Positions 42,078-51,885 are shown, counted from the stretch's first letter. The stretch: DNA of 64,000 bases from Sporosarcina sp. Te-1 (GCF_017498505.1 NZ_CP071798.1:186001-250000); one strand, 5' to 3'. Notes: generated by a model from the sequence alone, not told the origin. Made by a program: numbers and translations.

Positions 42078-44489
42078 ATGTTAGTATCTACAAAATGGCT
42101 CAGTAAATATGTGAATATCAATGGAATTGCCCCTGCAGATCTCGCAGAACGGATCACGCGCGCGGGAATTGAAGTGGATTCCATTATCGATCGCAGTCAA
42201 GGAATGACCAATGTCGTCGTCGGTCATGTGAAGGAGTGTGTCAAACACCCGGAAGCCGATAAGTTGAACATTTGCCAAGTGGACGTAGGAGAAGAAACAA
42301 CTCAAATCATTTGCGGTGCGCCGAATGTAGCGCAAGGCCAAAAAGTGATTGTCGCTCGTCCGGGTGCTGTTCTACCAGGCGGAGTGAAAATCAAAAAAGC
42401 GAAACTTCGCGGAGAAGAATCAAACGGCATGATCTGTTCCCTTCAAGAGCTAGGAATTGAAAGCAAGCTCGTTCCGAAGGCGTTTGCAGAAGGAATCTAT
42501 GTATTGCCAAAGGATGCTTTGCCGGGTGAAGACGCTTTGCCGCTTTTAGGATTGGATGATACGGTTCTTGAATTCGATTTAACGCCGAACCGCTCAGACG
42601 CCCTCAGCATGCTTGGCGTCGCGTACGAAGTGGGTGCGATTCTTTCTCAAGGAATTGCATTGCCGGAAATCAACTACGATCAAGCATCGGAAAAGGCAGA
42701 GGACCTATTGAAGCTTCGTGTGGAAGCTACACATAACAATCCAATGTATGTGGCAAAAGTGGTCAAAAATGTGACTATTGCTGAATCGCCATTATGGCTT
42801 CAAAACTATTTGATGGCGGCTGGTGTACGCCCGCATAATAATGTCGTCGATATTACGAACTTTGTATTGATGGAATATGGCCAACCGTTGCACGCTTTCG
42901 ATTATGACCGCTTGGGAACAGGGGAAATTGCCGTTCGCCATGCCGAAGAAGGCGAGAAAATTGTTACGCTTGATGATACTGAACGGACATTGCGTTCCCA
43001 TAATCTAGTCATCACAAACGGAAAAGAACCAGTTGCGCTCGCTGGCGTCATGGGAGGTGCCAATTCGGAAGTGCACGATGGCACGACAACAGTCGTTATC
43101 GAATCGGCTTACTTCGCACCTGCTTCCGTCAGACAAACGTCCAAGGAAGTTGGCCTGAGAAGTGATGCGAGTGCGCGTTTTGAAAAAGGCGTCGATCCGA
43201 ACCGTGTTCAGGAAGCTGCTGAACGCGCTGCTCAGCTGATCGCAGAATTGGCTGGCGGAGAAGTGTTGGCGGGTTCAGTCATTTTTGACGAACTCGAGAA
43301 GACACCTGAACGCATTGTCGTCTCACCTGATTACATTAACAGCCGGTTAGGCATGAAAATATCAATGGATGAAATGATGACGATTTTAAAGCGTCTCCAA
43401 ATCCCAACTGACGCTGTCAACGGCCAGCTTGTCATTGACGCGCCGACTCGCAGACAAGATTTGAAAATCAAAGAAGACATCATCGAGGAAATCGCACGGA
43501 TGCACGGCTATGATGAAATTCCGAAGACGCTGCCGGTGACAGAGTCAGTGCCAGGGGGTTTAACGTCCTATCAGGCGAAACGGCGCGTTGTCCGTAATTT
43601 CCTGGAAGGAGCAGGTCTCTGCCAGGCCATCACCTATTCATTGACATCCAAAGAGCAATCACAGGCATTCGCACTTGAAACGGCTGATACAACTAATTTG
43701 CTAATGCCGATGAGTGAAGAACGAAGCACATTGCGCCAAAGCCTAATTCCTCATTTGCTGGAGGCGCTGACGTACAATGTGGCTCGTCGAATGGATTCCG
43801 TCGCACTATACGAAACGGGTTCCGTATTCCTTGGAATGGAAGAAGACGGATTGCCAAAAGAAGTTGAACATTTGGCTGTTGCAATGACTGGGCAATGGGT
43901 GGATCATGCATGGCAAGGTGAGTCGAAGAACGTTGATTTCTTTGTCTTGAAAGGAATTGTCGAAGGCTTAATGAGCCGTCTTGGTTTCTCCGATCGTCTC
44001 ACATTCGAAAAGGCTGCAGTTGCGGGTATGCATCCGGGACGTACGGCGGATATCCTTCTAGATGGAAACCGTGTCGGATTGATCGGCCAATTGCACCCTG
44101 CAGAAATGAAACAGCGTGACTTGAAAGAGACATTTGTGATGGAAATGAACTTAGCCGACGTATTGAAGGCGGAAACAGCTGAGCTTGTCTATAAGCCGGT
44201 TCCACGTTTCCCTTCTATTACGAGGGATATCGCACTCGTCGTTTCTAAAGAGACGACCGCCGGAAAATTGGAGCATATCATCCGAGATGCTGGCGGCAAG
44301 CTTCTGAAAGGTGTTAAATTGTTCGATCTTTACGAAGGGAAAAATGTCGAAGACGGCAAAAAATCCATCGCGTTCTCTTTGACATACTTCGATCCGGAAC
44401 GGACGTTGACAGACGAGGAAGTCGTGAAAGCGCATGATAAAGTATTAACTGCATTAACTACAGAAGCGGACGCGCAGCTCCGCGGATAA
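42078..44489 (+). CDS. pheT: Phenylalanine--tRNA ligase beta subunit
   Basis: An 803-residue subunit. The N-terminal tRNA-binding OB domain (EMAP-like, VVVGHVKECVKHPEADKLNICQVD, about residues 42-65) is followed by B3/B4 editing domain (EFDLTPNRSD; GVMGGANSEV), B5 and the C-terminal anticodon-recognition ferredoxin-like domain (YKPVPRFPSITRDIALVV). It clears Tyr-tRNA-Phe and binds the anticodon. It is 15 nt downstream of pheS with SD AAGGAGGAG and ends at a strong terminator. Confidence 0.97.
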   Translation: MLVSTKWLSKYVNINGIAPADLAERITRAGIEVDSIIDRSQGMTNVVVGHVKECVKHPEADKLNICQVDVGEETTQIICGAPNVAQGQKVIVARPGAVLPGGVKIKKAKLRGEESNGMICSLQELGIESKLVPKAFAEGIYVLPKDALPGEDALPLLGLDDTVLEFDLTPNRSDALSMLGVAYEVGAILSQGIALPEINYDQASEKAEDLLKLRVEATHNNPMYVAKVVKNVTIAESPLWLQNYLMAAGVRPHNNVVDITNFVLMEYGQPLHAFDYDRLGTGEIAVRHAEEGEKIVTLDDTERTLRSHNLVITNGKEPVALAGVMGGANSEVHDGTTTVVIESAYFAPASVRQTSKEVGLRSDASARFEKGVDPNRVQEAAERAAQLIAELAGGEVLAGSVIFDELEKTPERIVVSPDYINSRLGMKISMDEMMTILKRLQIPTDAVNGQLVIDAPTRRQDLKIKEDIIEEIARMHGYDEIPKTLPVTESVPGGLTSYQAKRRVVRNFLEGAGLCQAITYSLTSKEQSQAFALETADTTNLLMPMSEERSTLRQSLIPHLLEALTYNVARRMDSVALYETGSVFLGMEEDGLPKEVEHLAVAMTGQWVDHAWQGESKNVDFFVLKGIVEGLMSRLGFSDRLTFEKAAVAGMHPGRTADILLDGNRVGLIGQLHPAEMKQRDLKETFVMEMNLADVLKAETAELVYKPVPRFPSITRDIALVVSKETTAGKLEHIIRDAGGKLLKGVKLFDLYEGKNVEDGKKSIAFSLTYFDPERTLTDEEVVKAHDKVLTALTTEADAQLRG

Positions 44490-44492
44490 AAG

Positions 44493-44533
44493 AATGGCCG
44501 CCATAGGAAAAGATTCCTGGGCGGCCATTTTTA
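44493..44533. terminator. Terminator of pheST
   Basis: Perfect 10-bp stem AATGGCCGCC (44493-44502) / GGCGGCCATT (44520-44529) with inner AGGAA/TTCCT, then TTTTT. Confidence 0.9.
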
Positions 44534-44536
44534 GTT

Positions 44537-45091
44537 TCATTCTACATCAAAGCTGATTTGCAGTTTCATCTTTATTTCTTTATCTGATGTATCAGAATCA
44601 TCGACGACAGAGAAATCAGCATAGCCCTCCATAGAATAATCCCCTTTTGGGAATCCGCTATGGTCGATGATGGACTGGACAAAAGCCACATAATCCTCAT
44701 CGTCCTGGTCACTATATCCTCCCGCAAATTCATAACTTTCACGATAGGGTTCTCCTCGCTTCAAGTTGGTGATAAGCAGGGGAGTATCCATGGCATAATC
44801 AACCGTATAACCCCGGGACTGCTCATGAATCGGGAAGGAGAACAGTGAGGCTGCATGGGAGATTTGGATTTCTTTTTTGTCTCCTACATAAGTCAATTTA
44901 GCATAGATCTCTGGTTTTTCAAATTCCCCGTACTCCTGCTTTTCTGAAACAAGCCGGAAAACGAAGTCTCCTTCTCGTACTTCGTCTTCTTGCGGATTGT
45001 CTTGCAACTTTGGCGAGGCTTCTTCTGTATTTTTGCTTTGGCATGCCGTCAACAGCAGAGCTGTGAACAGGATCGACACGATGTACCTCAT
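44537..45091 (-). CDS. Lipoprotein of unknown function
   Basis: A 184-residue secreted lipoprotein. The signal peptide ends with the lipobox L-T-A-C (Cys17), followed by an acidic, glutamine-rich linker. The mature part is beta-rich with E/D-rich loops (FVFRLVSEKQEYGEFEKPEIYAKL split here) and ends in KMKLQISFDVE, suggesting an immunoglobulin-like beta sandwich. No family is recognised. It sits between pheT (convergent) and rnhC (same strand, 43 nt upstream), a place empty in B. subtilis, so it is a lineage-specific insertion. Confidence 0.75.
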   Translation of the reverse strand: MRYIVSILFTALLLTACQSKNTEEASPKLQDNPQEDEVREGDFVFRLVSEKQEYGEFEKPEIYAKLTYVGDKKEIQISHAASLFSFPIHEQSRGYTVDYAMDTPLLITNLKRGEPYRESYEFAGGYSDQDDEDYVAFVQSIIDHSGFPKGDYSMEGYADFSVVDDSDTSDKEIKMKLQISFDVE

Positions 45092-45134
45092 AACTACTCA
45101 CCTCATCCATTTGTACGTAATGGATTGGAAATCG

Positions 45135-46085
45135 TTACTTCTTTTTCCGGGCTGCGATTTTCATGGCTTTTTCACGATTGGCAAAGTGCCACTTAGACAT
45201 CGACTTCAGTGTATTTTCGCCTTGTGATAACAAGATTTTGGCAGCTGCTTCGTCCACTTTCGGACCGGCACCTTTGGGCAACTGGAAGCCGGCTAGAGAG
45301 CTAAGCTGGTCCATTTCGTCTAAAAAGGCAACACGGGCGATGATAGAGGCAGCAGCAACTGCTACATGGAGCCCCTCTGCTTTCGTGGAGAATAGTACAT
45401 TCTCACGGACGATTTCAGGTGCCGCTTTAAGATGGTTATAATAGATGCCGCGCTCTGCGAATTGGTCAATTAGAATGTATTCAGGTTTTTCATCTCCCAT
45501 TTTCCGAAGGACATGTTTCAGTGCCTGGTTATGAAGCAAAGCTTTTATTTTGCCTTGCGACCATCCTTTTTGCTGTACTTCGTTGTACTTGCCATTTTTT
45601 AAGGTCAACACGGAATGAATGAGTGTTGCCTTCAAATCGGGTGCAATTTGTCTCATCCAATCGTCCGTCAGTTGTTTGGAATCTTTGACGCCTAGTTCTC
45701 TGACAAGTTCAATCTGCTCTTTCCTGACGAAGCAGGCAGCCACCGTAACTGGACCAAAGAAATCACCTGTTCCGGTTTCGTCTGATCCCACAATAGAGAG
45801 AGTTGCCAGATTGGATGGTAAGTTGTCGCCTTTAGGTATTGCATTTGTCTTGGCAGCTGTAGCGGGTCGACCAGCTGCCGACCATCCCGACGCTTCCCGA
45901 GAAGAGCCGGCTCCTTGAAACAACACTTTTCCTGATTTGTATACGGTTATTGCCGTGTCGTTAAGTTTGGCGGCGAATACGACACCGGGGGCGTTCCGAA
46001 TTATTTTATTGTGTTCATAATGCTTCATTAATCGGTCTACTTCGTCTTTTCCGAGAACGATCACTTGTTGGCTCAATTGCAACAT
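45135..46085 (-). CDS. rnhC: Ribonuclease HIII
   Basis: A 316-residue RNase H type 2 enzyme that cleaves the RNA strand of RNA-DNA hybrids (R-loops, primers). A TBP-like N-terminal substrate-binding domain (to about 75) precedes the catalytic domain with the D-E pair in VGSDETGTGDFFGP (about 94-97), the third Asp in LIDQFA and the fourth acidic position near the conserved LHVAVAAASIIAR. ATG at 46085 follows GGGGAAAGG; ATG 46106 gives a longer form with no family support. The zapA gene diverges from it, as in B. subtilis. Confidence 0.93.
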   Translation of the reverse strand: MLQLSQQVIVLGKDEVDRLMKHYEHNKIIRNAPGVVFAAKLNDTAITVYKSGKVLFQGAGSSREASGWSAAGRPATAAKTNAIPKGDNLPSNLATLSIVGSDETGTGDFFGPVTVAACFVRKEQIELVRELGVKDSKQLTDDWMRQIAPDLKATLIHSVLTLKNGKYNEVQQKGWSQGKIKALLHNQALKHVLRKMGDEKPEYILIDQFAERGIYYNHLKAAPEIVRENVLFSTKAEGLHVAVAAASIIARVAFLDEMDQLSSLAGFQLPKGAGPKVDEAAAKILLSQGENTLKSMSKWHFANREKAMKIAARKKK

Positions 46086-46172
46086 CCTTTCCCCATCTAC
46101 TGACATATTGTACAATACTACAAGGTGAAATAACTATTGCTGGCCCGTTTAGCTAGGTGGGCACATACTTTA

Positions 46173-46202
46173 TTCACAACCAAAATGATTTCATGTTATG
46201 AT
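46173..46202 (+). promoter_or_regulatory. Promoter of zapA
   Basis: TTCACA (46173-46178), 18-bp spacer, TATGAT (46197-46202). Leader of about 130 nt before zapA. Confidence 0.6.
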
Positions 46203-46338
46203 GGGGTACAGAGTGGAGTACACTGTCGTACTTGTCCTATCTCTCTGTACGGATTATATGTACAAGGGGAGCTGTTTCATACTATTTGATCATCAATGGC
46301 CGCGGAGCCTGTTGAATCGGAGTCGGGAGGTCGGATTA

Positions 46339-46599
46339 TTGGAAGACGAGCAGAAGACACGCGTTGCGGTCGATATATTTGGGCAGACGTATACGATAGT
46401 CGGCAATGAATCTAGCAGCCATGTCCGTCTCGTTGCCTCCATGGTCGACGATAAGATGCGTGAAATCAGTGCCCGGAACCCCTATTTGGATAGTGCCAAA
46501 ATTGCGGTTCTGACAGCGGTGAACAGCGTGAACGATTATTTGCTGCTGAAAGAGAAGATTGAACGGTTGGAAGAAGAATTGAATAAGTTGAAGGGTTGA
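46339..46599 (+). CDS. zapA: Cell division protein ZapA
   Basis: An 86-residue FtsZ-bundling protein that stabilises the Z-ring. The N-terminal strand region [19 protein letters not shown] is followed by [15 protein letters not shown] and a C-terminal coiled coil ([17 protein letters not shown]), matching Bacillus ZapA. TTG at 46339 lies seven nucleotides after GGGAGGT; the open frame back to 46198 is leader sequence. cvpA follows after 9 nt and polX after a terminator, the conserved zapA-yshB-polX-mutS2 order. Confidence 0.92.
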   Translation: MEDEQKTRVAVDIFGQTYTIVGNESSSHVRLVASMVDDKMREISARNPYLDSAKIAVLTAVNSVNDYLLLKEKIERLEEELNKLKG

Positions 46600-46608
46600 C
46601 GGACGTTT

Positions 46609-47148
46609 ATGCTTGATTTAATAATTGTGTTCCTCCTGCTTGGAGGATTGATCACCGGATTCAGACGTGGCTTGATCGTGCAAGCCATCCATATGACGGG
46701 CTTCATTATTGCGCTAATTGTCGCTTACATATACTACAAACCGCTAGCAGAAAAATTTGTTTTATGGGTTCCGTACCCAGGCGTTACAGCGAATTCGAAG
46801 TTAAGCTGGGCTGTTGAACAGATCGACTTGGATGAAACGTTTTATCGGCTGCTTGCCTTTGTCCTCATTTTTCTTGTCGTCAAATTTGTCTTGCAGCTCA
46901 TTGCCTCTATGTTCGATTTCCTTAAATTTTTGCCGGTGCTCGGTTTTATTGCACGATTCGGCGGAGCGGCGTTGGGATTTGCAGAGTTTTATATTTTGAT
47001 CTTCCTAGTGCTCTATGTATTTGCCATGATTCCAATAGACTTTGTGCAAGGGATCCTCAATAAGTCCATTTTAGCCAATGCGATGTTTGAACATACACCT
47101 ATCATTTCAGAAACCGTGAAAAAATGGTGGTATATTTATAAAAGTTGA
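46609..47148 (+). CDS. yshB: CvpA-family membrane protein
   Basis: A 179-residue protein with four membrane spans (about 4-20, 28-43, 80-102, 120-142) and the CvpA family hallmark F-R-R-G near the N terminus (LITGFRRGLIVQ). E. coli CvpA is needed for colicin V production and has been tied to envelope stress and purine operons; the role in Bacillales is not established. It is cotranscribed with zapA, 9 nt downstream. ATG has only a weak ribosome site, consistent with coupling. Confidence 0.88.
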   Translation: MLDLIIVFLLLGGLITGFRRGLIVQAIHMTGFIIALIVAYIYYKPLAEKFVLWVPYPGVTANSKLSWAVEQIDLDETFYRLLAFVLIFLVVKFVLQLIASMFDFLKFLPVLGFIARFGGAALGFAEFYILIFLVLYVFAMIPIDFVQGILNKSILANAMFEHTPIISETVKKWWYIYKS

Positions 47149-47150
47149 CG

Positions 47151-47180
47151 GCTTCCCCCCGCGTGAGGGAAGCTTTTTTT
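47151..47180 (+). terminator. Terminator between cvpA and polX
   Basis: Perfect 7-bp stem GCTTCCC (47151-47157) / GGGAAGC (47167-47173), seven T. It separates zapA-cvpA from polX-mutS2. Confidence 0.85.
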
Positions 47181-47206
47181 GAAGGGATATTTGGAGGAGG
47201 CTGATT

Positions 47207-48916
47207 TTGTTGAATAAAAAGACGATCATCCGAACGTTTGAAAAGATTGCCTTATATATGGAGTTGCTTGGAGAAAATCCATTCAAAGTAGGGGCGTTCC
47301 GAAAAGCAGCCAATGTTTTGGAATTGGATCCCAGAAGTCTATCGGAGATGGATGATATTTTAACATTAAAAGGGATCGGTAAAGGAACCGGTGCGGTCAT
47401 CGTCGATTTGCTGGAAAAAGGGGAATCCGATTTGTTGAAGGAATTGGAGGAGGAAGTGCCGAAAGGGTTAATCCCTTTATTACGCATTCCCGGGCTTGGA
47501 GGAAAACGGATTGCAAAGTTGAGGGAAGCGATCGGGATTGATTCCGTCGAATCGTTGCGCGCAGCTTGTGAAACGCATGAAGTAAGTAAAGTGCCTGGTT
47601 TCGGAAAAAAGACCGAAGAAAAGATTTTGCATGAAATTGAGCAGCTTGGGACGCGAAAAGGAAAACTCCCCGTTTGGCAAATCGAGCAGATTGTTTTTTC
47701 GATTGAGGAGGAATTGCGCAGTATTGACGCTATTACACGTTTCTCGGTAGCGGGCAGCTTTCGCCGGGTGGAAGAAGAGAGCAGTGATGTGGACTTTATC
47801 ATCGTGACGGACAAGCCTTCCGTTGTCAGGGAAGCATTACTCGAAGTGCTGCCTGTCGAAGAGGTGATTGCTGCAGGAGATGCAAAGTTATCGGTAACCT
47901 TAGATATAACGGATTTGGTCGATGCGGATTTCCGCTTCGTGACAGATGAGCAATTCGCCACTGCCATCCATCATTTTACCGGTTCAAAAGATCACAATGT
48001 GCGAATGAGGCAAATTGCAAAATCCAGAGGCATGAAAATAAGTGAATATGGTGTTGAGCTGGAAGATGGCAATACTCTGACATTTCATTCGGAAAAAGAT
48101 TTTTTTGCGCATTTCGGTTTGCCTTTCATTCCGCCATCGCTGCGAAAGGATGGAAAGGAAATAGACAGAACAAGCGAATTGGATGGCCTGATTTCACTCG
48201 CTGATATTCGAGGAGATTTCCATATGCATACCACTTGGTCGGATGGAGGTTATTCGATTCGTGAAATGGTGGAAGCCTGCCGAAAGAGAGGCTATTCGCA
48301 TATCGTCATTACCGATCATACGCAATATTTGAAAGTAGCGAACGGACTCACACCTGAACGGTTGCGCTTACAAATGGCCGAAATTCGTGAATTGAATCAA
48401 GAATACGATGACATTGAAATTTTTACTGGGACAGAAATGGATATTTTGCCTGATGGGCGGCTGGATTTCGATGATGAGCTGCTGGAAGAGCTCGATTTTG
48501 TCATTGCTTCCATCCATTCCAACTTCAATCAAAGCCAGGAACAGATTATGCAGCGGCTATATTCCGCCATTTCAAATCCTCATGTAGATATGATAGCTCA
48601 TCCAACAGGAAGAATTATCGGACAAAGAGAGGGCTATGATGTGGATGTACCGCAACTGATTAATTGGGCCAAGGAATATGGTAAAATTCTTGAGCTTAAT
48701 GCCAATCCACATCGATTTGATTTGGCAGTAGACTATTTGGTGATGGCGCAAGACGCCGGAGTTAATATAGGTATCAATACAGATGCCCATGCGACGGATC
48801 AATTACGCTATATGGATATCGGTGTTCGATATGGACAAAAAGCATGGCTGAAAAAAGAAACGGTCGTCAATACGTGGCCGCTTGAACAATTCATCCGTAA
48901 CGTGATACGGAAGTGA
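47207..48916 (+). CDS. polX: DNA polymerase/3'-5' exonuclease PolX
   Basis: A 569-residue family X polymerase for base-excision repair gap filling. The N-terminal 8-kDa and HhH region (LTLKGIGKGTG; VPGFGKKTEEKI) is followed by the palm with G-S-F-R-R and the catalytic D-x-D in SSDVDFIIV (about 193-195), a third Asp in LVDADFRFV, and a C-terminal PHP exonuclease domain (GDFHMHTTWSDG, ITDHTQY, TGTEMDIL, HSNF, HPTGR, NTDAHA). Start is TTG at 47207 or 47210 after GGAGGAGG; ATG is absent. mutS2 follows 17 nt later. Confidence 0.95.
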   Translation: MLNKKTIIRTFEKIALYMELLGENPFKVGAFRKAANVLELDPRSLSEMDDILTLKGIGKGTGAVIVDLLEKGESDLLKELEEEVPKGLIPLLRIPGLGGKRIAKLREAIGIDSVESLRAACETHEVSKVPGFGKKTEEKILHEIEQLGTRKGKLPVWQIEQIVFSIEEELRSIDAITRFSVAGSFRRVEEESSDVDFIIVTDKPSVVREALLEVLPVEEVIAAGDAKLSVTLDITDLVDADFRFVTDEQFATAIHHFTGSKDHNVRMRQIAKSRGMKISEYGVELEDGNTLTFHSEKDFFAHFGLPFIPPSLRKDGKEIDRTSELDGLISLADIRGDFHMHTTWSDGGYSIREMVEACRKRGYSHIVITDHTQYLKVANGLTPERLRLQMAEIRELNQEYDDIEIFTGTEMDILPDGRLDFDDELLEELDFVIASIHSNFNQSQEQIMQRLYSAISNPHVDMIAHPTGRIIGQREGYDVDVPQLINWAKEYGKILELNANPHRFDLAVDYLVMAQDAGVNIGINTDAHATDQLRYMDIGVRYGQKAWLKKETVVNTWPLEQFIRNVIRK

Positions 48917-48933
48917 AAGGAAGTGTAAAGGCA

Positions 48934-51288
48934 TTGGAGAAACGTGTCTTGAAAACACTTGAATTTGATAAAATTAGAACGCTGGTGGCGGGGCATTGTA
49001 CTTCCACAGCAGGACGGGCGCATGTCGAAAAGCTCGTTCCGCTCAGCGATTATGAGCAAGTTGTCCGGTTATTGGAAGAAACTGATGAGGGTCTCGCCAT
49101 CTTACGAGTCCGTGGAAATGTTCCAATGGGCGGCATTAGTGATGTGAGACCTCATGCGAAACGAGCGCAAATCGGCGGCATGCTTAGTGCCTATGAATTG
49201 ATGGAAATTGCAAATACGATACGAGCCAGCAGAATATTGCGCCAGTTCATCGAATCGGTCGATGAAGAAGAGGAAATAAAGATCCCGCATTTCATCGTCA
49301 AAAAGGATTCTTTGCCTATTCTCACCGGCTTGGAGCACGAAATCAATCATGCGATCGATGACAATGGTCATGTTCTCGATAGCGCCTCCGGGACGCTGCG
49401 GTCGATCCGTCAAAACTTACGCATTCAAGAAGGCCGGGTTCGAGAAAAATTGGAAAGCTATACAAGAGGTCGAAATGCTGCCAAAATGTTATCCGATTCG
49501 ATTGTCACTATTCGGAACGACCGGTATGTCATCCCTGTTAAATCGGAATACCGATCCCATTTTGGAGGGGTCGTCCATGATATGTCTTCTTCGGGCCAAA
49601 CGTTATTTATCGAACCGGACGCGGTTGTCCAAGCGAACAATGAAATCCGTACATTGAAATCGAAAGAGCAGGATGAAATTGAAAAAATTCTTATTGCCCT
49701 ATCGGCAAAAGTGCAGGAAATTGCCCATGAGTTGTTCGTTCTCGTCGATGTGCTGGCAGAAATCGATGTGATTCTGGCGAAAGCGAAATATGGAACGGCC
49801 AATAAATGTACAAAGCCGGCTGTCAATCGGGACGGCTACATTCGACTCGCAAAAGCACGCCATCCATTGATTCCCGCTGATGAAGCGGTGGCCAATACGA
49901 TTGAATTCGGAAAAGACATAACGACGATCGTCATCACTGGACCAAATACAGGCGGTAAAACCGTTACGTTAAAAACAGTCGGGCTCTGTACATTGATGGC
50001 ACAAGCGGGTCTTCCGATCCCTGTATTGGATGGATCCGAAATCGCCGTATTTAATTCCGTGTATGCGGATATCGGAGACGAGCAGTCAATTGAGCAAAGT
50101 TTAAGTACGTTCTCCTCCCATATGGTGAATATCGTCGAAATCCTGAAAAAATTCGACTCCCAATCGTTGCTTATTTTTGATGAGCTTGGTTCAGGAACGG
50201 ATCCCCAAGAAGGGGCCGCTCTCGCCATTTCCATTTTAGATGAAGTGCACGGCACAGGAGCACGGGTGATGGCGACGACGCATTATCCGGAACTAAAGGC
50301 ATATGGCTACAATCGGCCAGGCGTTGCCAACGCGAGTGTCGAGTTTGATATTGATACGCTAAGCCCGACATACAGATTGCTGATCGGTGTGCCGGGACGA
50401 AGCAATGCGTTTGAGATTTCGAAACGGCTTGGCTTGGGTGAACATTTAATCAATCGCGCAAAACGATTTACTGGTGCGGACCGCGGCGAAGTGGATTCCA
50501 TGATTGCTTCCCTTGAATCCAGCCGGGTCCAGTCGGAGAAAGATGCCGAGCGGACACATGAGCTTCTGCTGGAAACAGAACAGTTAAAGCAGGAACTTGA
50601 GAACAAGCTTGCCGAATATGATCAGTTAAAAGAGCGTTTGGTTGAACAAGCGAAGGATAAAGCGAAAAAAATTGTGGAAGAGGCAAGATTGGAATCCGAA
50701 GCGGTTATATCCGACTTGCGAGCTCTCCGTTTGAATGCTGGAGCGAGCGTCAAGGAGCATGAACTGATTGAGGCACGAAAGCGGCTGGAAGGCGCTATGC
50801 CTGCGGTAGAGAAAAAGAAAGTGAAGGCGAAAGCGGCCCCGCGGCCATTGCAGCCTGGCGATGAAGTGAAAGTACTCAGCTATGGACAGAAAGGGACGCT
50901 GATTGAAAAAGTGTCCGACAAGGAATGGATCGTCCAGATCGGCATTTTGAAAATGCGACTGGATCAATCTGTCCTTGAATATAGCAAACCGGAAAAAGAA
51001 AAGGAACCGGTCGTGTCTGCTTCTGTAAAAGGAAGAGATTCTTATGTGAAACTTGAACTTGACTTACGGGGAGAGCGTTATGAAGATGCCATCCAGCGGA
51101 CGGAGAAGTATTTGGATGACGCATTGTTATCAAACTATCACCAAGTCTCCATTATCCACGGGAAAGGAACGGGCGCATTGCGTCAAGGGATCCAATCTTA
51201 CCTGAAAAATCACCCGCGCGTAAAGGGCTACCGTTTCGGTGAAGCGGGTGAGGGCGGTCATGGCGTAACGGTTGTTCAGTTGAAATAA
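48934..51288 (+). CDS. mutS2: MutS2, Smr-domain ATPase
   Basis: A 784-residue MutS homologue without the mismatch-recognition domain. Core/clamp helices precede the ATPase: Walker A GPNTGGKTVTLKT (about 340), Walker B LLIFDELGSGTDP, and ATTHYPELK. A long coiled coil (about 510-625) leads to a KOW-like segment and a C-terminal Smr domain (LDLRGERYEDAI; IHGKGTGALRQ) with endonuclease potential. MutS2 limits recombination and, in B. subtilis, splits collided ribosomes. TTG at 48934 matches the homologues' N terminus; the longer GTG at 48913 overlaps the polX stop. It forms an operon with polX. Confidence 0.95.
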   Translation: MEKRVLKTLEFDKIRTLVAGHCTSTAGRAHVEKLVPLSDYEQVVRLLEETDEGLAILRVRGNVPMGGISDVRPHAKRAQIGGMLSAYELMEIANTIRASRILRQFIESVDEEEEIKIPHFIVKKDSLPILTGLEHEINHAIDDNGHVLDSASGTLRSIRQNLRIQEGRVREKLESYTRGRNAAKMLSDSIVTIRNDRYVIPVKSEYRSHFGGVVHDMSSSGQTLFIEPDAVVQANNEIRTLKSKEQDEIEKILIALSAKVQEIAHELFVLVDVLAEIDVILAKAKYGTANKCTKPAVNRDGYIRLAKARHPLIPADEAVANTIEFGKDITTIVITGPNTGGKTVTLKTVGLCTLMAQAGLPIPVLDGSEIAVFNSVYADIGDEQSIEQSLSTFSSHMVNIVEILKKFDSQSLLIFDELGSGTDPQEGAALAISILDEVHGTGARVMATTHYPELKAYGYNRPGVANASVEFDIDTLSPTYRLLIGVPGRSNAFEISKRLGLGEHLINRAKRFTGADRGEVDSMIASLESSRVQSEKDAERTHELLLETEQLKQELENKLAEYDQLKERLVEQAKDKAKKIVEEARLESEAVISDLRALRLNAGASVKEHELIEARKRLEGAMPAVEKKKVKAKAAPRPLQPGDEVKVLSYGQKGTLIEKVSDKEWIVQIGILKMRLDQSVLEYSKPEKEKEPVVSASVKGRDSYVKLELDLRGERYEDAIQRTEKYLDDALLSNYHQVSIIHGKGTGALRQGIQSYLKNHPRVKGYRFGEAGEGGHGVTVVQLK

Positions 51289-51372
51289 GTCCTATTTCGC
51301 CTCATTTTTGAAACCTTTCTCTTTCTTGTCCGTATAGGATGGGATGATTGAAACAATAAAGGAGCCATTTTG

Positions 51373-51786
51373 ATGTCGAAAACAGGATTTTGGAGTCATC
51401 CTTTAGTTGAAACAGCAGGCTACTTCAGTGTGGTTGTGCTCTGCCTCATCGTTTCCATGGTGTTATTTGAATTGGTGACGAAATATAAGAACTGGGAAGA
51501 AATCAGAAAGGGCAATTTAGCGGTCGCGATGGCAACGGGCGGGAAAATATTCGGTGTTGCCAATATATTCCGGTACTCCATCGAGCAGCATAATTCGCTG
51601 CCGCAAATGATCGGCTGGGGTCTGTACGGATTCATTTTGCTTATTTTCGCTTACTTCCTATTTGAGTTTCTAACGCCTAAATTCAACATCGATAAGGAAA
51701 TTGAAGAGGATAACCGGTCCGTCGGATTTATTTCATTAACCATTTCAGTAGGTCTCTCATTCGTCATCGGTGCGAGTATTTCATAG
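51373..51786 (+). CDS. yshE: DUF350 membrane protein YshE
   Basis: A 137-residue protein with four membrane spans in two paired halves (about 13-33, 48-65, 78-96, 113-135), the DUF350 pattern. GNLAVAMATGGKIFGVANIFRYSI in the middle (split here by commentary as residues about 43-66) carries the conserved G-N-x-A-V-A. ATG at 51373 lies eight nucleotides past AAGGAG, just behind a TTG. In B. subtilis yshE also follows mutS2. Function unknown. Confidence 0.88.
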   Translation: MSKTGFWSHPLVETAGYFSVVVLCLIVSMVLFELVTKYKNWEEIRKGNLAVAMATGGKIFGVANIFRYSIEQHNSLPQMIGWGLYGFILLIFAYFLFEFLTPKFNIDKEIEEDNRSVGFISLTISVGLSFVIGASIS

Positions 51787-51798
51787 GAGTCGTTGTAA

Positions 51799-51885
51799 GT
51801 GGAAAAACTGTCAAAAATATTACTTGTCGTCTGCGTCATATTTATTCTTGTCGGCGTTTATTGGATGATGAAACATACCCCTTGA
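51799..51885 (+). CDS. 28-residue single-pass membrane peptide
   Basis: A GTG-started frame encoding MEKLSKILLVVCVIFILVG and then VYWMMKHTP: a short charged head (E, K, K), one hydrophobic helix of about 17 residues and a positive tail. AGGAG (51784-51788) stands ten nucleotides before GTG and only 13 nt separate it from the yshE stop, so it can be translated from the yshE mRNA ahead of the shared terminator. No homologue is recognised. The hydrophobic composition, ribosome site and operon position support a real small protein. Confidence 0.6.
   Translation: MEKLSKILLVVCVIFILVGVYWMMKHTP

Noticed and set aside
46198..46338. N-terminal extension of ZapA
   Set aside because: It overlaps the promoter -10 and leader; TTG 46339 has GGGAGGT and gives the normal 86-residue protein.
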